From positions 558,001 through 622,000 of the forward strand of contig NZ_BMHM01000003.1 of the NCBI RefSeq assembly GCF_014640815.1: DNA of 64,000 nucleotides. The letters run 5' to 3'. Under the pieces are notes generated by a model. The model did not search any database. It was given only the letters and a program-made list of their open reading frames with translations, and was not told the origin of the DNA. Source of the DNA: Vreelandella lutescens (lineage in GTDB: Bacteria; Pseudomonadota; Gammaproteobacteria; Pseudomonadales; Halomonadaceae). The position numbers were made by a program, and so were the translations under genes. Below, piece by piece: positions 8,094 to 15,995 of this stretch. Position 1 is the stretch's first letter, and every line of letters starts with the position of its first letter.

Positions 8094-8125
8094 CAACGCC
8101 TCGCTGCTGATGCAGCGAGGCGTTG
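8094..8125. terminator. Bidirectional hairpin between wrbA and dmlA
   Basis: CAACGCCTCGCTGC (8094-8107) and GCAGCGAGGCGTTG (8112-8125) form a perfect 14-bp stem with a TGAT loop between two convergent genes. It probably stops transcription from both sides; the nearest T-run on the plus strand begins about 15 bases later. Confidence 0.75.
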
Positions 8126-8155
8126 TACATTATGGGGCGTTGTTTTTATAGGGGA

Positions 8156-9229
8156 TTAGCTGCCAATCCGCTCGGCAATGGCTTTACCCAAACTGACCGT
8201 GGTGCCCTGGCCACCTACATCGCGGGTGAGCACTTGGCTATCGCCTTCGCTCAGCACGGCTTCAATGGCATCGACCATGGCGTCGCCAGCCTCTTTATAG
8301 CCCAGGTGCTCCAGCATCATCGCGCCAGACCAGATTTGGCCGATGGGGTTGGCAATGCCCTTACCGGCGATATCCGGCGCGCTGCCGTGTACTGGCTCGA
8401 ACAGGCTGGGGAATTTGCCTTCCGGGTTGATGTTGGCCGAGGGCGCAATGCCGATGGTGCCGGTACAGGCCGGGCCTAAGTCGGAAAGAATATCGCCAAA
8501 CAGGTTGCTGCCCACCACCACATCAAACCAGTCCGGGTGCAGCACAAAGTTGGCGGTCAAAATATCAATGTGGAATTTATCCACGGCGATCTCTGGGTAC
8601 TGCTTGGCCATCTCGGCCACGCGCTCGTCCCAGTAAGGCATGGTGATGGAGATACCGTTGGATTTAGTGGCCGAGGTGAGCTTTTTGCGCGGGCGGGTTT
8701 GCGCTAGATCAAAAGCGTACTTCAGCACGCGGTCAACGCCGATACGGCTCATCACCGTTTCTTGAATGACGATTTCACGCTCGGTGCCTTCATACATCTT
8801 GCCACCGACGCTGGAGTACTCGCCCTCGGTGTTCTCGCGCACCACGTAAAAGTCGATATCACCGGGCTTGCGGCCCGCCAGTGGGCTTTTAATGCCAGGC
8901 ATTAACCGGCAAGGGCGCAGGTTGATGTACTGGTCGAACTGGCGACGGAACTGCAGCAGTGAGCCCCACAGTGAAATATGGTCCGGCACTTTGTCTGGCC
9001 AGCCCACCGCCCCATAGAACAGCGCATCAAAGCCTTTGAGCTGCTCAAACCAGTTGTCAGGCAGCATTTTGCCGTGTTCCAGGTAGTAGTCGCAGCTACC
9101 GAACTCAAACGTGGTGAATTCCAGGTCGATATTGAAGCGCTTGGCAGTGGCTTCTAGTGCGCGAATACCCTCGGGCATGACTTCGGTACCGATACCGTCG
9201 CCAGCAATGACTGCAATACGATGGGCCAT
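8156..9229 (-). CDS. dmlA: D-malate / tartrate dehydrogenase (decarboxylating)
   Basis: This is a 357-aa beta-decarboxylating dehydrogenase related to isopropylmalate dehydrogenase, of the DmlA/TtuC type that oxidises D-malate or tartrate with NAD. Visible are GDGIGTEV near the N-terminus, FYGAVGWPDKVPDHISLWG, VVRENTEGEYSSVGG, the metal-binding NLFGDILSDLG and the adenine-binding FEPVHGSAPDIAGKGIANP. A leuB role is unlikely because no leuA/C/D genes are near and the GWPDKVPDH segment is DmlA-like. A divergent LysR gene 130 bp away mirrors the dmlR-dmlA arrangement of E. coli. RBS AAGGAG precedes the ATG. Confidence 0.88.
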   Translation of the reverse strand: MAHRIAVIAGDGIGTEVMPEGIRALEATAKRFNIDLEFTTFEFGSCDYYLEHGKMLPDNWFEQLKGFDALFYGAVGWPDKVPDHISLWGSLLQFRRQFDQYINLRPCRLMPGIKSPLAGRKPGDIDFYVVRENTEGEYSSVGGKMYEGTEREIVIQETVMSRIGVDRVLKYAFDLAQTRPRKKLTSATKSNGISITMPYWDERVAEMAKQYPEIAVDKFHIDILTANFVLHPDWFDVVVGSNLFGDILSDLGPACTGTIGIAPSANINPEGKFPSLFEPVHGSAPDIAGKGIANPIGQIWSGAMMLEHLGYKEAGDAMVDAIEAVLSEGDSQVLTRDVGGQGTTVSLGKAIAERIGS

Positions 9230-9241
9230 GGGGGCTCCTTG

Positions 9242-9261
9242 TTTTGTTAGACGTTACAAAA
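9242..9261. promoter_or_regulatory. Dyad next to the dmlA start
   Basis: TTTTGT-N8-ACAAAA is a perfect 6+6 inverted repeat 13 bp upstream of the dmlA ATG, in the divergent dmlA/LysR gap. It could be a LysR-type operator or a promoter-proximal element; no experimental or comparative support is available from the sequence alone. Confidence 0.4.
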
Positions 9262-9360
9262 GTAGCAGGGCGTGCTTCCGTGGTATGAGTGTAGCGCCTG
9301 TTGGCGTCGAGATAATCAGGCTACTATGCAAGCTATTGTTGCCTTAAAGTGAAGAATCCC

Positions 9361-10278
9361 ATGATGCTGGATGATCTTGCCTTTTTTCAGCAGCTTGCCC
9401 GGGCAGGGAGCTTAACCGCTACCGCCCGAGAGTTGGGCCTGTCGCTCTCGGCCGTCAGCAAGCGCTTAAAGCAGCTAGAAGCCCGGCTAGGCGTGACGCT
9501 GGCGGCGCGTACCACTCGCCGCCTGACGCTGACCGCCGAAGGGGAGCGCTATCTCACTCAGGGCGGGCTGATTTTAGAAGAGCTGCAAACGCTGGAAAGC
9601 GCACTCAGCGATACCGCGAGCCAAGGGCTAACCGGACGGCTGCGAGTTAACGCGACCTTTGGCTTTGGCAGGCGGCATATTGCGCCGCTGCTCTCACGCT
9701 TTTGCGCCCAGCACCCGGCCATAGAGAGCTGGCTGGAGCTGACCAACTTCCCGCTTAATTTAAGCGATCACGGTTTTGATATAGGGATTCGCATTGGCGA
9801 GCCGCCGGATTCGCGCCTAGTGGCCAAGCGTATTCTGCCCAACCGACGGGTGCTGTGCGCCTCGCCAAGCTATATGGCGCAGATGCCCGCGTTGAACGTA
9901 CCGAGCGATCTTGCCCAACACAGCTGCCTAGTGATTCGTGAAAACGATAGCGACTTCCCGCTCTGGCGCTTTGAGCATCGCCACTCGCAGCAGCGCCAAG
10001 CGGTGAAGGTCAGCGGGCCGTTGGCCAGCAACGACGGCGAGGTGATTACCCGCTTAGCACTGGATGGCCACGGCGTGATGCTGCGCTCCTGGTGGGATGT
10101 CAACGAGCACTTGGCAAGCGGTTCACTGCAGAATCTACTGCCCGATTGGCAGGGCGTGCGCGCCGACTTTTACGCCGTGTTTGAGCACCGCCGCCATGTT
10201 CCTGCGCGCATCAGTGCATTGATCGATTTCTTACAGCGGGAAATGGCGGGCAGGGTGCCCGCCTTACCCAATGGCTAA
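9361..10278 (+). CDS. LysR-family regulator, DmlR-like
   Basis: This is a transcription factor of about 305 aa with an N-terminal winged helix-turn-helix (LDDLAFFQQLARAGSLTATARELGLSLSAVSKRLKQLEARLG) and a C-terminal periplasmic-binding-like effector domain. I use ATG 9361, which leaves the usual few residues before the helix; a GTG at 9349 would add four residues. It is divergent from dmlA and probably activates it in response to the substrate, as DmlR does in E. coli. The segment LRVNATFGFGRRHIAPLLSRF is typical of the CrgA/DmlR subgroup. Confidence 0.85.
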   Translation: MMLDDLAFFQQLARAGSLTATARELGLSLSAVSKRLKQLEARLGVTLAARTTRRLTLTAEGERYLTQGGLILEELQTLESALSDTASQGLTGRLRVNATFGFGRRHIAPLLSRFCAQHPAIESWLELTNFPLNLSDHGFDIGIRIGEPPDSRLVAKRILPNRRVLCASPSYMAQMPALNVPSDLAQHSCLVIRENDSDFPLWRFEHRHSQQRQAVKVSGPLASNDGEVITRLALDGHGVMLRSWWDVNEHLASGSLQNLLPDWQGVRADFYAVFEHRRHVPARISALIDFLQREMAGRVPALPNG

Positions 10279-10290
10279 CGAGGGGGCGTG

Positions 10291-10854
10291 CTAGCGGCCT
10301 GGGCAGGTTTGGTCCTGCACCACGTCAATTAGCTCATCGGTGGGGAAGTCCAGCTCGGCGGCGCGCTGGCGTAGACGCTGCTCCACGTCGCCTTCAAGGC
10401 TGGGCGTACGGGCTAAAATCCATAGGTAGTCGCGGTTAGGGCCCGCCACCAACGCCCACTGGTAGTCGTCATCTAGCTCAAGGACGTTATAGCCGCCGTA
10501 AAACGGGCCAAAAAAGCTGACCTTCAGGCGTCCAACGTTCTCATCATCAATAAAGTAAGCGCGCCCTTCGGCTTCATCCCAGGCTTGCTCTTCCAGGTTG
10601 TAGCCCCGGTTAATCACCTTGACGCCGCCATCGTCGCGCAGGCTGTAGGTAGCCGTCACGCAGTCCAGCCCCTCTTCAAAGGAGTGGTCCAGGCGGGCAA
10701 TTTCGTACCATTCGCCTAGATAACGCTCTAGTTCAAACCCGGTGACCGGCTCGGTCCCGTCGGGAATGCCCGTGCAGCCGATCAGCAGTGTGCCGGTGGT
10801 GGCTACCGCTACCAGCGTGGCCATGTTCCCTGGCCGCCATGCGGATTTCATCAT
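10291..10854 (-). CDS. blc: Outer-membrane lipocalin lipoprotein, Blc family
   Basis: This is a 187-aa lipoprotein: a signal peptide with lipobox LIGC (24-27), then a lipocalin barrel starting at the G-x-W motif (GEWYEIARLDHSFEEGL), with the NRGY and FFGPFYGGYNVLELDDDY strands typical of bacterial lipocalins. Members bind fatty acids or lysophospholipids at the outer membrane under stress. RBS AAGGAG stands six bases before the ATG at 10854. It is convergent with the LysR gene (12-bp gap) and divergent from yjbQ. Confidence 0.88.
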   Translation of the reverse strand: MMKSAWRPGNMATLVAVATTGTLLIGCTGIPDGTEPVTGFELERYLGEWYEIARLDHSFEEGLDCVTATYSLRDDGGVKVINRGYNLEEQAWDEAEGRAYFIDDENVGRLKVSFFGPFYGGYNVLELDDDYQWALVAGPNRDYLWILARTPSLEGDVEQRLRQRAAELDFPTDELIDVVQDQTCPGR

Positions 10855-11016
10855 CTCGCTCCTTGGTTAACACGTGAACAATAAACATTAAATCTATCAG
10901 TGTGGGGCCCTACGTGCCATGGTTCCCCACTGGGGTTTACGCAGCTAGTAAAGGAAATAGGCTATGGTATGTCTGTGACGGTTTCCTCTTACAATGCTGA
11001 TAACAAAGGAGTGATT

Positions 11017-11439
11017 ATGTGGCATCAACAAGAGATTCACTTACCGGAAATGCCCCGGGGCTTTCACCTGATTACTGATGATATTGCTCGGGCGCTGCCC
11101 TGCTTGGCGGAGTGCCACCAAGGGCTGCTGCATTTACAGCTTATGCACACTTCCGCCTCGTTAACGCTCAATGAAAACACCGACCCAGATGTTCGTCACG
11201 ATTTGGATGCCTTTATACGCCGCCTAGTGCCGGAAGGGCTTAACTACTTTCGCCACACATTGGAAGGCCCTGACGATATGCCCGCGCATGTGGCGTCTAG
11301 CCTGTTGGGCACCCAGCTGAGCCTTGCGGTGCGCGATGGCCGCTTAGCGCTTGGCACCTGGCAAGGGGTGTGGCTAGGTGAACACCGTGAGCAGGGAGGT
11401 TCTCGTCGGCTACTGGCGACGCTGAGCGGATGTGCTTAA
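11017..11439 (+). CDS. YjbQ/UPF0047 family protein
   Basis: This 140-aa protein of the YjbQ family (PF01894) shows HTSASLTLNENTDPDVRHDLD, GPDDMPAHVASSLLG and LGTWQGVWLGEHR, the conserved His/Glu/Asp cluster of the trimeric fold. Some members have weak thiamin-phosphate synthase activity, but the physiological role is unsettled. The start is ATG 11017 with AAAGGAG upstream; an in-frame extension to 10900 lacks family similarity. The 162-bp gap upstream faces the lipocalin gene. Confidence 0.83.
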   Translation: MWHQQEIHLPEMPRGFHLITDDIARALPCLAECHQGLLHLQLMHTSASLTLNENTDPDVRHDLDAFIRRLVPEGLNYFRHTLEGPDDMPAHVASSLLGTQLSLAVRDGRLALGTWQGVWLGEHREQGGSRRLLATLSGCA

Positions 11440-11518
11440 ACGCACCATCGCCGTGATATAAGCTGCCTCGTCGCATGGCGGTCAGTCACTTATCGCGTTC
11501 TGGCTCTGGCTCGTGCGT

Positions 11519-11585
11519 CCTAGCAAGCGGCAGGTAAGCGAAGAGGCGGGCGAGGTATGGGAGTGGCTGTCTGGCTCTCGCTAGG
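11519..11585 (+). other. Possible structured leader of the AgcS symporter gene
   Basis: The 251-bp space between yjbQ and the symporter gene has no gene. CCTAGCAAG (11519-11527) can pair, with one mismatch, with CTCGCTAGG (11577-11585), enclosing 49 GC-rich bases. I looked for glycine-riboswitch core bases, which often precede this transporter family, and did not find them. Confidence 0.3.
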
Positions 11586-11690
11586 CAGTGTTTATGACTG
11601 TTAAGCAGGAAATTTGCCAATTTTCTTGCCATTTTGGTGCAACCGTGAAGAATGAAGCGCCTTCATTGTTTCAAAAAAGGCGTGTTTGGT

Positions 11691-13142
11691 ATGGATTTTA
11701 CTCTTCCTCCGCTGTTGACCGCGATGGTGGATCGCGGCAACGGGCTGTTATGGGGCAGCGTGCTGATTTACCTGCTCATCGGTGCTGGCCTCTATTTCAC
11801 GGTAATGACCCGCGCTATTCAGATTCGCTATTTCGGTCATATGTTCAAACTGCTGCGCAGCTCAAGGCAGTCTAACGGCGGTATCTCTTCTTTTCAGGCG
11901 CTCTCAACCAGCTTAGCGGCCCGTGTAGGCACCGGTAACCTGGCGGGCGTTGCGGTGGCCATCTACTTTGGTGGCCCGGGCGCGATTTTCTGGATGTGGA
12001 TGACCGCCATGGTGGGCATGGCCACGAGCTTTGTAGAGTCCACGCTGGCCCAGGCGTACAAAACCGACCATGGCGATAACACCTTCCGCGGTGGCCCGGC
12101 GCGCTATATTGAGCGCGGTTTAGGTCTTCGCTGGCTGGCGGTGCTGTTTTCGATCTGCCTGATTATCGCGTTTGGGCTGGCGTTTAATAGCGTACAGGCC
12201 AACTCTATCGCCCAGGCCATGGAGCAGGCGTTTGCCATTCCCACCTGGGCCATGGGGTTAGTACTGATGGCCATCGTCGCGCCGATTATTTTCGGTGGCT
12301 TAAAGTCGATTGCTAAAGTGGCTGAGCTGGTAGTGCCGCTCATGGCATTGCTTTATTTAGTGCTGGCCCTGGTGGTGGTCGCCGTCAACATTAGCGACCT
12401 GCCCGCAGCGATCATGACGATTGTGCAGAGTGCGTTTGGTATCGAGCAAGCGGCGGGCGGTGCGATGGGGTATGCCATCTCCCAGGCGATTATGAACGGT
12501 ATTCAGCGTGGCCTGTTCTCTAATGAAGCAGGCATGGGCTCTGCGCCTAACGCCGCCGCTACCGCCAGCACCCGCCCAGACCACCCGGCGGCACAGGGCT
12601 TCATTCAAATGCTGGGGGTGTTCCTGGATACTCTGGTGATCTGTACCGCGACGGCGGCGATCATCATCATGGCGGGCCCTGAACTACTGGCAGGTGAAGA
12701 GAATAATGGCATTCAGCTAACGCAAATGGCGCTCTCTACACATGTCGGTGATTGGGGCGGCATGTTTATCGCTATCGCCATTTTGCTATTTGCCTTTACC
12801 TCGGTGATTGCCAACTACTCCTACGGCGAATCCAACATCGAGTACTTGGCGGGGCGTCGTGCGCCGCTGGCGGTGATGATCTACCGCTTTGCCGTGTTGG
12901 GCATGATCATGGTCGGTTCGGTGGCCAGCCTGGGGGCAATCTGGAACTTCGCGGATCTCTCCATGGGCATGATGGCGATTATCAACCTGGTGGCGATTCT
13001 GCTGCTGTCGCCCATTGCCTTTGCGCTGTTCAAGGATTACGACACCCAGTTAAAAGCAGGAAAAGAGCCGGTGTTTGACCCCAGCCAGTTCCCGAAACTG
13101 GCCAAAAAGGTCGACCCGAACGCATGGCCTGCTAAAAAGTAG
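11691..13142 (+). CDS. Sodium:alanine/glycine symporter, AgcS family
   Basis: This is a 483-aa inner-membrane symporter of the alanine-or-glycine:cation family with about ten to eleven hydrophobic helices. Signatures include GSVLIYLLIGAGLYFTVMTRAIQIRYF, SSFQALSTSLAARVGTGNLAGVA (cation and substrate site), PARYIERGLG and GLFSNEAGMGSAPNAAATA. I use ATG 11691, which gives the family-typical short N-terminus; an in-frame ATG at 11652 would add 13 residues. It is transcribed singly and ends in a clear terminator. It probably imports alanine or glycine with sodium, which suits a halophile. Confidence 0.9.
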   Translation: MDFTLPPLLTAMVDRGNGLLWGSVLIYLLIGAGLYFTVMTRAIQIRYFGHMFKLLRSSRQSNGGISSFQALSTSLAARVGTGNLAGVAVAIYFGGPGAIFWMWMTAMVGMATSFVESTLAQAYKTDHGDNTFRGGPARYIERGLGLRWLAVLFSICLIIAFGLAFNSVQANSIAQAMEQAFAIPTWAMGLVLMAIVAPIIFGGLKSIAKVAELVVPLMALLYLVLALVVVAVNISDLPAAIMTIVQSAFGIEQAAGGAMGYAISQAIMNGIQRGLFSNEAGMGSAPNAAATASTRPDHPAAQGFIQMLGVFLDTLVICTATAAIIIMAGPELLAGEENNGIQLTQMALSTHVGDWGGMFIAIAILLFAFTSVIANYSYGESNIEYLAGRRAPLAVMIYRFAVLGMIMVGSVASLGAIWNFADLSMGMMAIINLVAILLLSPIAFALFKDYDTQLKAGKEPVFDPSQFPKLAKKVDPNAWPAKK

Positions 13143-13169
13143 GCACGCGTTTGCCTGTTAGGCGTTATC

Positions 13170-13215
13170 AGCCCCCTGGGTGCTGCGGTGAAAGCAGCGT
13201 CGAGCGGGGCTTTTT
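13170..13215 (+). terminator. Rho-independent terminator of the AgcS gene
   Basis: AGCCCC pairs with GGGGCT with an inner TGCTGC/GCAGC stem, followed by TTTTT, 27 bp beyond the symporter stop codon. Confidence 0.8.
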
Positions 13216-13229
13216 CAAGGGGGAAGATA

Positions 13230-13287
13230 ATTCGATTTTGTCGAATGAAACTCGGAAAACGTTGCGCTTTTGCTTAGCCAAAAGCGC
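13230..13287 (+). promoter_or_regulatory. Two dyads upstream of azoR
   Basis: ATTCGA-N5-TCGAAT (13230-13246) and GCGCTTTTG-N6-CAAAAGCGC (13264-13287) are perfect inverted repeats in the azoR promoter region, 45-100 bp before the start codon. They look like operator sites for a redox- or quinone-responsive regulator, or like RNA hairpins in the leader; no cognate regulator gene is adjacent. Confidence 0.45.
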
Positions 13288-13332
13288 CGTAGAATAGCGC
13301 CTAACCTTCCCCCTGATTTTTAAGGAATTTTC

Positions 13333-13941
13333 ATGACCACTCGTGCCCTGTTAGTCACCTCTTCCATTCTCGGTGATAACGGTCAGTCCAATGCGCTGGC
13401 GACTCATTTTCAACAGCAAGCCGCTGCACGCGATGGCGTCGCCGTTACCCACCGCGATGTGGTCGCTAACACGCTGCCGCACCTCGATATTGCAGAGCTA
13501 GGCGCTTGGCAGACCCCTGCTGAAGAGCGCACGGCAGAGCAGCAGGCACTGGCCGCTCACTCTGATGAGCTGCTGGCAGAGCTGCGCGCTAACGACGTGC
13601 TGGTCCTGGCGGTGCCGATGTACAACCTGGGCATTCCGTCACAGCTGAAAGCGTGGTTTGACCGCGTGCTGCGCGCCGGTGAAACGTTCCGCTACACTGA
13701 AAACGGCCCGCAGGGGCTGATCGAAGGCAAGCGGGCGATTATTCTGGCCGCTCGTGGCGGTCAATACGCGGGCACTGAGTTTGATAGCCAAACGCCGCAC
13801 CTGAAAACCATGCTGGGCCTGATGGGCATCAGCGATGTGGAAGTGGTGTTTGCCGAAGGCCTGAACATGGGCGATGCCCATCGCGATGCCGCGATGAAAG
13901 AAGCCTTCCAAGCCATTGATCAACTGGTCGAAGCGCTCTAA
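13333..13941 (+). CDS. azoR: FMN-dependent NADH azoreductase
   Basis: This 202-aa flavodoxin-fold enzyme reduces azo compounds and quinones with NADH. The N-terminal FMN loop is TSSILGDNGQSNALA (9-23), followed by VPMYNLGIPSQLKAWFDRVLRAGETFRYTENGPQGL, the hallmark of AzoR, and AARGGQYAGTEFD. Length matches AzoR (about 200). RBS AAGGA stands upstream. The next gene starts 28 bp downstream on the same strand and may be cotranscribed. Two dyads precede the gene. Confidence 0.92.
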   Translation: MTTRALLVTSSILGDNGQSNALATHFQQQAAARDGVAVTHRDVVANTLPHLDIAELGAWQTPAEERTAEQQALAAHSDELLAELRANDVLVLAVPMYNLGIPSQLKAWFDRVLRAGETFRYTENGPQGLIEGKRAIILAARGGQYAGTEFDSQTPHLKTMLGLMGISDVEVVFAEGLNMGDAHRDAAMKEAFQAIDQLVEAL

Positions 13942-13969
13942 ACCAACGCCATAAGCCAACGAGGTTGTC

Positions 13970-14272
13970 ATGCCACGTCCGGAACTGCTCGAACAGATTT
14001 ACACCATTGTGGATCAGATTCCAGCCGGGCGGGTGACGACCTACGGGCGCATTGCCAAGATGACCGAAGGGGCAACGGCGCGCATGGTGGGGTCGGCCAT
14101 GCGCCACTTACCCGATGGCCACCAGCTGCCCTGGCACCGCGTTATCGCGGCGTCACTAAAGCTGGCTGATCATGGCGGCGCGGCACGCCAGCACGAAAAG
14201 CTGCGCGCCGAAGGCGTAGCGTTTGATGCCAAAGGCAGAGTGCCGCGCCACCTTGTTTGGCCGGAGGAGTAG
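13970..14272 (+). CDS. Alkyltransferase-like protein (ATL) for O6-alkylguanine lesions
   Basis: This 100-aa protein matches the DNA-binding domain of O6-alkylguanine-DNA alkyltransferase, but the reactive PCHR motif reads PWHR (W55), which defines the alkyltransferase-like proteins. These flip out O6-alkylguanine without removing the alkyl group and hand the lesion to nucleotide excision repair. The helix-turn-helix (VTTYGRIAKMTEG) and the ARMVGSAMR finger region are intact. It follows azoR by 28 bp with its own AACGAGG ribosome site and ends before a bidirectional terminator. Confidence 0.88.
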   Translation: MPRPELLEQIYTIVDQIPAGRVTTYGRIAKMTEGATARMVGSAMRHLPDGHQLPWHRVIAASLKLADHGGAARQHEKLRAEGVAFDAKGRVPRHLVWPEE

Positions 14273-14323
14273 CTTTGTGGTGAGTGGTGATTTGTAAGTG
14301 GTGAAAAGTGAGTTGTGAATGGC

Positions 14324-14352
14324 AAAACGCCGCCCGGTGGGCGGCGTTTTTT
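14324..14352. terminator. Bidirectional terminator
   Basis: AAAACGCCGCCC and GGGCGGCGTTTT form a perfect 12-bp stem with a 3-base loop, extended by TT on the plus strand, between the convergent ATL and GNAT-nitrilase genes. Confidence 0.85.
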
Positions 14353-14383
14353 ATGCGCGGTGGTGTCGTCGGGCGACTGACCC

Positions 14384-15952
14384 TCAGTCTTCCTGCTTAC
14401 CGCCGGACTTCCACGACCAGTCACGCCAGCGCAGATCGAAGAGATCTTTACGGCGGTCTTTGAGGTTGGTGACCGAGCCTTCGGCACGCACCACGGTGAG
14501 GCGGGTCAGGTCCAAATCAGAGAAGAATATCATCTCTGTGTTGGGCGTGGTTTCGGCCAGCACCGCATCGTGGGGGAAGGCGAAATCGGACGGCGTGAAC
14601 ACCGCTGATTGCGCGTACTGGATATCCAGGTTCTCGATGGAGGGCAGGTTGCCGACGCTGCCACAAATGACCACGTAGCACTCGTTTTCGATGGCGCGAG
14701 CCTGGGCGCAGTGGCGCACCCGCAGGTAGCCATTTTTGGTGTCGACCCAGAACGGTACGAAGAGAATATCCATATCCTGGTCGGCCAGCAGGCGGCCCAG
14801 CTCCGGGAACTCCACGTCGTAACAGATCAAAATGCCTACGCGGCCTGCGTCGGTATCAAACACCTGCAGATTATCGCCGCCCTCGATTACCCAGTCGCGG
14901 CGCTCTTGCGGGGTGATGTGTAGTTTCAGCTGTTTTTCTACTTCGCCATCACGGTGGAACAGATACGCCACGTTGTAGAGGCGATCATCGTCACCCACCT
15001 CGATCATCGAACCGCCGATGATGTTGATGTTGTAGGAGACCGCCATCCGCGACAATTCGCTCTTGAAGCGGTCGGTAAAGCCCGCCAAAAAGCGAATGGC
15101 GGCCGTCTGGTCTTTCTGAGCGGCGCGGTCTTGCAGGCCCATCAGCGGCGTGGTGAATAGCTCCGGGAAAACGGCGAAGTCGCTTTGGTAATCCGACAGC
15201 GCATCGACGAAGTACTCAATCTGCTGCAACGCCGCTTCTACTGAGGCGAACTCACGCATTTGCCACTGAACGGCACCGACACGCACCTGCGTCGGGCGGG
15301 TATCCAGCACGCTTTCAGCGGGCTCAAACAGGATGTTGTTCCACTCCAGCAGCGTGGCGTAGCCACGGGACTGCTCATCTTCCGGCAGGTACTTGCGCAG
15401 CAGACGCTTGACCTGGAAGTCGTTGGCGAGCTGGAACGACAAAATCGGGTCGTAAATCTCTTTACGGGACACTTTGTCGATATATTGCGCGGGGTTTAAT
15501 TCATGGGCGTGCTGATGGTATTCAGGGATTCGCCCGCCCGCCAGAATGGCACGGAGGTTAAGCGAGCGGCACAGCTCTTTACGGGCTTCGTAAAGGCGGC
15601 GGCCCAGGCGGTAGCCGCGGTAGTCCGGGTGGATCAACACATCCAGCCCGTACATGGCGTCGCCTTCCTGATCGTTCAGGATAATTTCACGATGGCCAAT
15701 CAGGTCGTCGTACTTATGCGGGTTGGAGAACTCGTCGTAATCCACCTGTACGGTGAGGGCAACACCGACCAGTACACCATCGTCTTCAATAGCAATTTGG
15801 CCTTCAGGAAACTCCTGGATCAGCTTATCGATGGTGTGCTTGGGCCAAGCGCCACCAATATCGTGATACACCGCGTCCATCAGCGATTTCAGCTGGCCGT
15901 AGTCGTCGCTGGTGAGGTTACGCAGATTAAGGTGCAGTTCTTCTAGGGACAT
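14384..15952 (-). CDS. GNAT acetyltransferase fused to a carbon-nitrogen hydrolase
   Basis: This is a 522-aa two-domain protein. Residues about 1-215 form a GNAT domain with the acetyl-CoA loop RGYRLGRRLYEARKELC (112-128). Residues about 220-515 form a nitrilase-superfamily hydrolase with the Glu-Lys-Cys triad E264 (AVFPELF), K343 (QLKLHITP) and C377 (GILICYDVEFPELG). The same fusion is widespread in proteobacteria but its substrate is unknown; an acyl-amide or N-acyl amine metabolite is a reasonable guess. It is a single gene with its terminator shared with the ATL gene. Confidence 0.88.
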   Translation of the reverse strand: MSLEELHLNLRNLTSDDYGQLKSLMDAVYHDIGGAWPKHTIDKLIQEFPEGQIAIEDDGVLVGVALTVQVDYDEFSNPHKYDDLIGHREIILNDQEGDAMYGLDVLIHPDYRGYRLGRRLYEARKELCRSLNLRAILAGGRIPEYHQHAHELNPAQYIDKVSRKEIYDPILSFQLANDFQVKRLLRKYLPEDEQSRGYATLLEWNNILFEPAESVLDTRPTQVRVGAVQWQMREFASVEAALQQIEYFVDALSDYQSDFAVFPELFTTPLMGLQDRAAQKDQTAAIRFLAGFTDRFKSELSRMAVSYNINIIGGSMIEVGDDDRLYNVAYLFHRDGEVEKQLKLHITPQERRDWVIEGGDNLQVFDTDAGRVGILICYDVEFPELGRLLADQDMDILFVPFWVDTKNGYLRVRHCAQARAIENECYVVICGSVGNLPSIENLDIQYAQSAVFTPSDFAFPHDAVLAETTPNTEMIFFSDLDLTRLTVVRAEGSVTNLKDRRKDLFDLRWRDWSWKSGGKQED

Positions 15953-15995
15953 AGGTCAGGGGTTCCCATTCATTGAATGAAGTTGGCCTATTGTA

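Noticed and set aside
8156-9229. leuB (isopropylmalate dehydrogenase)
   Set aside because: No leu genes nearby, DmlA-type motifs and a divergent DmlR-like LysR gene fit D-malate/tartrate dehydrogenase better.
11440-11690. Glycine riboswitch before the AgcS gene
   Set aside because: The conserved aptamer core bases were not found; only generic stem potential is present.
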